In this document: positions 1 through 3,596 of the stretch, in pieces
Layout of the letters: each line of letters starts with the position of its first letter
Position numbering within the stretch: the first letter of the stretch is position 1
NCBI GenBank assembly: GCA_964483635.1
Contig: CAZABS010000045.1
Coordinates: forward strand, 1 to 5,587
Direction: 5' to 3'
DNA from: CAZABS01 sp964483635
GTDB taxonomy: Bacteria > Patescibacteriota > Minisyncoccia > Moranbacterales > UBA1568
Length of the DNA stretch: 5,587 bases
Translations under genes and position numbers: made by a program
The notes under the pieces: generated by a model
Told to the model about the DNA's origin: nothing
What the model saw: only the letters and a program-made list of their open reading frames with translations
The model's database searches: none

Positions 1-125
1 CATAGTATTTGTTTTCTCCAGTATACCGTTTTTTGTTCTCTGATTCTAGAGGAGATCATGAGGATTGTTTCAATGGGCGATAAGCACAAGACTCCTCTTT
101 TGCTATGGTTACAAGAGTGCGCTCA
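1..125. other. Spacer downstream of the TrmB gene, no convincing gene
   Basis: No sure gene is visible. On the plus strand a 29-codon frame starts at ATG 58 and stops at TGA 145-147, overlapping the TrmB 3' end. It has a strong SD-like AGAGGAG (48-54), but only three bases separate that from the ATG, and the peptide (begins MRIVSMGDKHK) resembles nothing I know. CTCCTCT at 92-98 is the exact reverse complement of that SD-like sequence and could mask it. On the minus strand an ATG lies at bases 3-1, with GGAG twelve bases upstream, so a further minus-strand gene could begin at the window edge. I see no intrinsic terminator for the TrmB gene here. Confidence 0.3.
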
Positions 126-857
126 TTATTGCAGACAGAGCCACTGATGTTCAAAGATACTCTTTAGGGTACGAAAAATTTTATCACTCTCAATTATTAA
201 ACTCGTTTGTTCAGAAAAAGACATGATGCCGATTTTGTTCCGACCATAGAGATTGATTTCGACGAGGAGCGGAAAGGCCTCAGCATCAATGAGTTTGGTG
301 CGCCGGAGAGAGACTGAGTCTTCGCCTCGGTACTCTTCCATGTAGGGGAGTCTGGGGGCAATGGCTCGAACCCAGATTTTTTTCTCAATTCGGCGAGGGA
401 GGTAATACCCGTTTAAGAATTCGAGGTCGAAGGCAGAAATAGCTTCTTCTGCCACCCACGCTAAGAGTTCCTGATCTTTGTACTTGAGGGTGTCTTTATA
501 GACATCCTTGATACCCTCCTTTCCTTCATAAAATCTGATCTTTGGCTTGTTATCAAGGAAGTTGGCGATAGAGAGGAGCTCGGGGAGCATTTTTCTCAGA
601 GTTTCCTTCTTTTCTTCTAGTTTACCCTCAAGAGTGCGGGGATCTTCGGCAAAATAAAGGGATTTTTTGCTTTTTTTTATACTGCCAACCAAACCCGATG
701 ATTTCAGGCTTTCGACCACATCATAGAGAGTAGTGCGCTTAATAGTGGACTTTTTGGAGAGTGCGCCAATAGTTGCCTCCCCTAGCTCAAGGAGAGCGAG
801 GTAGACGCGAGATTCTTTTTCCGTGAGACCAAAGGCCTCAAGATTTCTTGATTCCAT
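126..857 (-). CDS. TrmB-family winged-helix transcriptional regulator
   Basis: Predicted cytoplasmic DNA-binding regulator of 243 residues. Residues 6-65 read as the TrmB-type winged helix-turn-helix: LEAFGLTEKESRVYLALLEL, then a putative recognition helix around KRTTLYDVVESLKSSGLV, then a basic wing (KKSKKS). A charged, probably helical linker (about 75-95) leads to a C-terminal domain starting near KPKIRFYEG and including INLYGRNKIGIMSF, the usual arrangement of short bacterial TrmB-like proteins. Archaeal TrmB is longer and binds sugars; no ligand can be assigned here. The frame stays open to a TTG at 905, but that codon lies inside the promoter spacer, so I choose ATG 857. That start has only a weak SD (GAAAG, one base away). 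The gene is divergent from the three-gene plus-strand set and may control it, itself, or both. Family call is firm; target is inferred. Confidence 0.87.
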   Translation of the reverse strand: MESRNLEAFGLTEKESRVYLALLELGEATIGALSKKSTIKRTTLYDVVESLKSSGLVGSIKKSKKSLYFAEDPRTLEGKLEEKKETLRKMLPELLSIANFLDNKPKIRFYEGKEGIKDVYKDTLKYKDQELLAWVAEEAISAFDLEFLNGYYLPRRIEKKIWVRAIAPRLPYMEEYRGEDSVSLRRTKLIDAEAFPLLVEINLYGRNKIGIMSFSEQTSLIIESDKIFRTLKSIFEHQWLCLQ

Positions 858-895
858 ACTTTCAATAATATGTCGGTAAAAAGGTCGACAAAAAT

Positions 896-924
896 AGTAT
901 AGCAAATAGAAATAAAAAAGTCAA
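896..924 (-). promoter_or_regulatory. Sigma70-type promoter of the TrmB gene
   Basis: Read on the minus strand there is TTGACT (924-919), a 17-base AT-rich spacer, and TATACT (901-896). Each box is one base from consensus and the spacing is optimal. Transcription would start near 889-890, giving an untranslated leader of about 32 bases before ATG 857. It also excludes the more upstream TTG start. Confidence 0.75.
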
Positions 925-939
925 TAAATAAAGCAAAAT

Positions 940-973
940 ATAGTAATGTTTCATCATAAATAATGAATACTAT
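940..973. promoter_or_regulatory. Imperfect dyad between the divergent promoters, possible operator
   Basis: ATAGTA (940-945) and TTCAT (950-954) are mirrored by ATGAA (963-967) and TACTAT (968-973). The left half has four extra bases between its two blocks. The dyad sits between the two -35 boxes (919-924 and 984-989), where one bound protein could affect both promoters. The TrmB-type regulator next door is the natural candidate. The region is AT-rich, so a chance dyad is possible. Confidence 0.35.
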
Positions 974-983
974 GACCCAATTA

Positions 984-1012
984 TTGACACATTGTGAAAA
1001 ATCAAGTATACT
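984..1012 (+). promoter_or_regulatory. Sigma70-type promoter of the three-gene set
   Basis: TTGACA (984-989) is a perfect -35 box. It is followed by exactly 17 bases and TATACT (1007-1012), one base from the -10 consensus. Transcription would begin around 1018-1020, leaving a leader of about 90 bases before ATG 1109 that contains three inverted repeats. I found no comparable promoter before the second or third gene, so the three are probably co-transcribed from here. Confidence 0.8.
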
Positions 1013-1023
1013 GTGTCGTTACC

Positions 1024-1069
1024 TTGAAAGAGGATAACAAGTTCTTTCAAACCTATCTGGCACCTGCCA
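1024..1069 (+). promoter_or_regulatory. Structured 5' leader of gene 1: two hairpins
   Basis: TTGAAAGA (1024-1031) pairs perfectly with TCTTTCAA (1043-1050) around an 11-base loop. A small hairpin follows, TGGC (1058-1061) with GCCA (1066-1069). Both lie within a few bases downstream of the predicted transcription start, so they would form the 5' end of the mRNA. The order (CTTTC/GAAAG hairpin, small hairpin, then the CCCG-CGGG repeat) recurs before the other genes of this set, except that gene 2 lacks the last part. Role unknown; mRNA protection, ribosome access control or a ligand-sensing leader are possible. Confidence 0.6.
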
Positions 1070-1070
1070 C

Positions 1071-1117
1071 ACCCGCTCCTCGGGGCTTTTCTGGGGATGG
1101 AGAGAATCATGAAGATT
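1071..1117 (+). repeat. Leader/start-codon direct repeat, copy 1
   Basis: This 47-base stretch matches 2452-2498 at 43 positions by my hand alignment. It contains the mini-hairpin CCCG (1072-1075), loop CTCCT, CGGG (1081-1084), then a T-rich tail, the Shine-Dalgarno GGAG (1099-1102), the start codon and the next two codons. The loop CTCC is complementary to the GGAG just downstream and imitates the 3' end of 16S rRNA. It could therefore compete for the ribosome-binding site. Hairpin plus T-tract also resembles a weak attenuator. Confidence 0.8.
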
Positions 1118-1780
1118 CTGGTTATCGACGACAGCGCGGTTCACCGCGTCACTGCTCGGCAGACGCTCGTCGGTCACGACGTGACCTACTGCGCCACGCA
1201 CGAAGAGGCAGTTAGCTTGCTCTCGGTGCAGTATGACGAAGTGCGCAAGAGGATGCTGTTCGACCAGTACAAGGCGGACGGACTCGAGTTCAATGAGTAC
1301 TATGACCGGGCGATGAATGAGACCAAGCTCCCGTACTGGGACGTGGTCCTCACAGACCTCCTCATGCCGGCGGGCCGGATGGCACAGGGCGGAGTGGGGC
1401 TTCAATACGTCGGTCAGGAAATGGCTGTCGGATGGTCCCTCGCCCTCCAGGCGGCCAAGAATGGTGCCAAGTACGTGGCGGTGGTGACGGATACCAACCA
1501 TCATCACCACCCGGCGAGCGCCATGCTTGACTGCTTCAACCGTCACTTCTTCACGATCGACGGCGCCCGGGTGCTCATGACGAACTATGTCGGCTTGGTG
1601 GGCATCGCGGGCACGGAAACCACTTGCACCAGTTGCGGTGGATCCGGCAAGAAAAACCGGACCGATGGCACTGAATACCAGTGTTATGACTGCAACGGCA
1701 CCGGCCAAGACTTCGCCAAGAAGGGCAAGGACTGGGGTGATATCCTCAAGGATCTGCTCAAGGGTTCCAGCCAGGAATGA
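1109..1780 (+). CDS. Receiver-like protein with a DnaJ-type zinc motif
   Basis: A 223-residue soluble protein. The N-terminus MKILVIDDS has the paired acidic residues (D7, D8) of a response-regulator receiver. WDVVLTDLLMPAG places the likely phospho-acceptor at D83, much later than the usual position near 52-57. The delay comes from a charged insert at about residues 40-75. AVVTDT (124-129) supplies the strand-4 threonine, followed at once by four histidines (131-134). Near the C-terminus CTSCGGSG (173-180) and CYDCNGTG (192-199) are two CxxCxGxG repeats like those of the DnaJ zinc domain, enough for one zinc site. The tail is GKDWGDILKDLLKG. I could not place the conserved lysine of strand 5. 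ATG 1109 is chosen over the in-frame ATG 1097 because GGAG sits six bases before it and MKILVIDD is the natural domain start. There is no DNA-binding output domain. From memory, proteins of this sort are common in Parcubacteria; I could not verify this. Confidence 0.88.
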   Translation: MKILVIDDSAVHRVTARQTLVGHDVTYCATHEEAVSLLSVQYDEVRKRMLFDQYKADGLEFNEYYDRAMNETKLPYWDVVLTDLLMPAGRMAQGGVGLQYVGQEMAVGWSLALQAAKNGAKYVAVVTDTNHHHHPASAMLDCFNRHFFTIDGARVLMTNYVGLVGIAGTETTCTSCGGSGKKNRTDGTEYQCYDCNGTGQDFAKKGKDWGDILKDLLKGSSQE

Positions 1781-1801
1781 CCGGCGACAGGTAGGCAGTT
1801 C

Positions 1802-1831
1802 GGGCGACGCAAGTAACACTGCGCGTCGCCC
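1802..1831 (+). promoter_or_regulatory. GC-rich hairpin after gene 1
   Basis: GGGCGACGC (1802-1810) pairs perfectly with GCGTCGCCC (1823-1831) around a 12-base loop, 21 bases after the gene 1 stop. It is followed by a pyrimidine stretch (CTCTTTC) rather than a pure T-run, so it is at best a partial terminator. It may protect the upstream message from 3' exonucleases or tune the level of gene 2 relative to gene 1. Confidence 0.65.
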
Positions 1832-1888
1832 CTCTTTCAAAAGATTGTTTTATAAAAATCTTTTGAAGGGGAAACCGTCATTCGACGG
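1832..1888 (+). promoter_or_regulatory. Structured leader of gene 2: long AT-rich hairpin and small hairpin
   Basis: TTCAAAAGATT (1836-1846) pairs perfectly over 11 bases with AATCTTTTGAA (1857-1867). CTCT/GGGG (1832-1835 with 1868-1871) extends the stem through two C-G and two wobble pairs. There is no T-run after it, so it is not an intrinsic terminator. A small hairpin follows, CCGTC (1875-1879), loop ATTC, GACGG (1884-1888). The ACCCG at 1889-1893 resembles the beginning of the 47-base repeat, but the CTCCTCGGGG part is absent. AGGAG (1906-1910) then serves as the SD for gene 2. Confidence 0.6.
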
Positions 1889-1916
1889 ACCCGATGTTCT
1901 TTACTAGGAGCAAGTC

Positions 1917-2327
1917 ATGAAAGTTCTCATCGTTGAGGATCAGGAGCTCCCGCTTGAATATATGAGTGAAGTGCTCATGAAGCACGGAGCGGTCTGTACG
2001 GTCGCTAAGTGGTATGACCAAGCTGTAAGCATGGTCTGTTCGGAAGAACGATACGATCTCGTATTCCTCGACCATCGCATGCCCAAGGCTGACCCGGGCT
2101 GCACTGATCTGAGTGACTTCGATCGTTTTTGCGATCAGTTGCACAACGTAGGATATCGGTTGGTGACTCTCATCCGTGAGCACCAGCCCCAAGCGGTCGT
2201 CATCGGGACGTCATCGCTTCAGCCAAGTGAAATCCATGCCAGCGGATGTATTCCTCCGGACCGGCGAATCGACAAGACGAACCCGTGGGAAGAAATCCCG
2301 AGAGTACTTGGAGAGCTTCAGAAGTAG
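1917..2327 (+). CDS. Stand-alone receiver-like protein (CheY-type fold)
   Basis: A 136-residue protein, about the size of a single receiver domain. MKVLIVEDQE gives the acidic pair E7/D8. YDLVFLDHRMP gives the phospho-acceptor D52 at the usual position with the following MP. VVIGTSS (94-100) supplies the strand-4 threonine/serine, and IDKTNPW places the conserved lysine at K120. All the expected receiver positions are therefore present, so phospho-transfer is plausible. The segment between D52 and strand 4 is a little long and has several charged residues and cysteines (C62, C72). AGGAG six bases before ATG supports the start. It has no output domain and no kinase nearby, so it probably acts by protein contact or as a phosphate sink. 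It is likely co-transcribed with the genes on either side. Confidence 0.86.
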   Translation: MKVLIVEDQELPLEYMSEVLMKHGAVCTVAKWYDQAVSMVCSEERYDLVFLDHRMPKADPGCTDLSDFDRFCDQLHNVGYRLVTLIREHQPQAVVIGTSSLQPSEIHASGCIPPDRRIDKTNPWEEIPRVLGELQK

Positions 2328-2333
2328 AGCATT

Positions 2334-2362
2334 GGCGAGGCGGAAGTTTCTTCTCCCTCGCC
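2334..2362 (+). promoter_or_regulatory. GC-rich hairpin after gene 2
   Basis: GGCGAGG (2334-2340) pairs with CCTCGCC (2356-2362). Inside it GAAG (2343-2346) pairs with CTTC (2350-2353) around a TTT loop, separated from the outer stem by a small internal loop. It starts seven bases after the gene 2 stop and is followed by TTCCTTTC. It occupies the same place relative to its gene as the 1802-1831 hairpin. Confidence 0.6.
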
Positions 2363-2364
2363 TT

Positions 2365-2451
2365 CCTTTCAGAAATTTCTTCACCAAGAAGTTTGTGAAA
2401 GGGAAAAATTCCCGAGAGTTCTTTGTTATCTAATTATGCGATTCATTCGCA
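2365..2451 (+). promoter_or_regulatory. Structured leader of gene 3: long hairpin and small hairpin
   Basis: CCTTTC (2365-2370) pairs with GAAAGG (2397-2402). Across an internal loop, AAATTTCTT (2373-2381) pairs with AAGAAGTTT (2386-2394), with one wobble pair and a CACC loop. No T-run follows. A small hairpin comes later, TGCGA (2437-2441) with TCGCA (2447-2451), directly before the 47-base repeat. The outline matches the gene 2 leader: TCGCC, pyrimidines, CTTTCA, AT-rich stem, then GAA(A/G)GGGAAA. Confidence 0.58.
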
Positions 2452-2498
2452 ACCCGCTCCTCGGGGTTTTTCTGGGGATGGAGACAGTCGTGAAGATT
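2452..2498 (+). repeat. Leader/start-codon direct repeat, copy 2
   Basis: Second copy of the 47-base element at 1071-1117, with four differences. The mini-hairpin is CCCG (2453-2456), loop CTCCT, CGGG (2462-2465). It is followed by five T's (2467-2471), a better T-run than in copy 1. GGAG (2480-2483) is followed six bases later by GTG, where copy 1 has ATG. The conservation of SD spacing and start position between copies is the main reason for choosing GTG 2490 as the start of gene 3. Confidence 0.8.
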
Positions 2499-3530
2499 GA
2501 GAAGAATGGTTTGGAGTTTCTGCCGCAAGCCAATGGGTTTGTGTGCACGAGTCTCCGGAATCTCGGCGATGTGTTCGTACAGACGAATGACGCTGGCTTC
2601 GTGAGGGGGGCGATCGACAGCTACGTTGGTCTTCTGCGCGAAATGGCGACGGCCGCGTATCCCAACCAAGCAGCACGTGATGCTGTGCCGGAAGCGGAGC
2701 GCGATGCTCTCGGCAAGTCGACCTTCGATTGCGTTGTCGCAACACTGAAGAGTGAAACGGCCGCCCTCGGGCTCTTCGAAAGCTTTTTCTTCTGGCTCAG
2801 CCTGTGGTGGTACTATCACCCGGAACTGACGCGGAAGGTGAGGTTTCCGGACCGGGTCGCTATTCAGACAGGGATCAAGACTGTCCTGACCACATTTCTG
2901 CTTCCTACTTTGCCGGAGTCAATCCGACGGACGGTGGCGGGAATGGAACTGTCGGCAGTGGCCAGCAACTTCGGCCACTTCGCACTACTTTTTGTCGACG
3001 AAGAGAAACCGGTTCGGCGTATTGTGACCGATACGGGGCTCTACGAACTCCACGGCGTGGGAGGATATCGCTACCTCGACATCACCAGGGAGGGTTTGCC
3101 GGTGGCGCGGTCCACCTGTCGGCGTGGCGGTGACCGGGCATTTTTCGATGGTATCCGACTCATGAGCCACGATCGGTTTCAAACCTGCGCTCCCGCGACC
3201 GTCATGATCGATGGTGGTTACAAGGTAAATTCAACCGAGTGCACTATCGTGAATGGTCAGCTGTTTGACCTCATAGATGTGGACGACAAGGTATCACATA
3301 CCACAGGCGCGTTCCTGGGCATGGTCGACTTCAGTCGCTACGACGCAGCCAACGCGATAGAAATCGCGAAGCGGTCGGCTCAGTGCATGCGGGTGCAGGA
3401 CGGCGTGGTGACGAAGGACGGCGGAGTCTTGCAACCGAAGGGGGTATTTCAGCCCTCGCGCGTGACCTTGCTTGAAAGCGGGTTCGCGCTCTATCAGTGG
3501 TCGGAATTCAACGAGACTCTGCAAAAGTGA
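2490..3530 (+). CDS. Uncharacterised protein, 346 residues
   Basis: I do not recognise a family. Read from GTG 2490 the protein begins MKIEKNGLEFLPQ. The frame is open upstream to ATG 2436, but that start has no SD and would translate through the leader hairpins; ATG 2478 is too close to its GGGG. Residues 40-110 look helical and end in a very aromatic stretch (LFESFFFWLSLWWYYH, about 95-110). This is amphipathic or buried rather than a clear membrane span. From about 165 the pattern changes to short beta-like stretches (ALLFVDEEKPVRRIVTDTGLYELHG, GGYRYLDI, ATVMIDGGYKV, CTIVNGQLFDLIDVDD). No signal peptide or catalytic motif is evident. Cysteines are scattered at residues 19, 81, 210, 233, 251 and 299. 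It is the last gene before the terminator and shares its leader with gene 1, so it probably belongs to the same functional unit. Confidence 0.83.
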   Translation: MKIEKNGLEFLPQANGFVCTSLRNLGDVFVQTNDAGFVRGAIDSYVGLLREMATAAYPNQAARDAVPEAERDALGKSTFDCVVATLKSETAALGLFESFFFWLSLWWYYHPELTRKVRFPDRVAIQTGIKTVLTTFLLPTLPESIRRTVAGMELSAVASNFGHFALLFVDEEKPVRRIVTDTGLYELHGVGGYRYLDITREGLPVARSTCRRGGDRAFFDGIRLMSHDRFQTCAPATVMIDGGYKVNSTECTIVNGQLFDLIDVDDKVSHTTGAFLGMVDFSRYDAANAIEIAKRSAQCMRVQDGVVTKDGGVLQPKGVFQPSRVTLLESGFALYQWSEFNETLQK

Positions 3531-3559
3531 TTCCGTAGTGCGGCGATATTGTCGCTCTG

Positions 3560-3596
3560 GGCTCGTACGAAACAACGTATGAGCCTTTTCTTTTTT
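3560..3596 (+). terminator. Intrinsic terminator of the three-gene set
   Basis: GGCTCGTACG (3560-3569) pairs with CGTATGAGCC (3576-3585) over ten positions with one wobble, around an AAACAA loop. It is followed by TTTTCTTTTTT. This is a textbook rho-independent terminator for the plus strand. The T-run runs into the stop codon of the convergent methyltransferase gene. There is no T-run on the other side, so it does not obviously serve the minus strand. A weak GCGAT/GTCGC hairpin lies just before it (about 3543-3555). Confidence 0.92.

Noticed and set aside
858..905. Extension of the TrmB-type protein to TTG 905
   Set aside because: The codon lies upstream of the -10 box at 901-896, so it would not be on the transcript from this promoter. 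The added residues do not look like part of the domain.
1097..1108. Earlier start of gene 1 at ATG 1097
   Set aside because: The GGAG used as SD lies just after this ATG, and MKILVIDD is the normal receiver start. The same in-frame ATG in copy 2 (2478) likewise has its GGGG too close.
994..1215. 73-codon plus-strand frame overlapping the start of gene 1
   Set aside because: It would start with GTG at 994, inside the promoter spacer and upstream of the predicted transcript start. It reads through leader hairpins and then a wrong frame of gene 1.
1019..1840. Long minus-strand open frame opposite gene 1
   Set aside because: It mirrors a GC-rich gene, has no domain sense, and runs across the leader, promoter-proximal hairpins and gap structures.
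1802..2451. Integron-like gene cassette array with attC sites in the gaps
   Set aside because: The hairpins between genes suggested it, but I found no RYYYAAC / GTTRRRY core pair at the stem ends and no integrase gene. Structured leaders explain the layout better.
2436..2489. N-terminal extension of gene 3 from ATG 2436
   Set aside because: No SD precedes it, and it would translate the small hairpin and the CCCG-CGGG repeat. Alignment with copy 1 places the start at GTG 2490.
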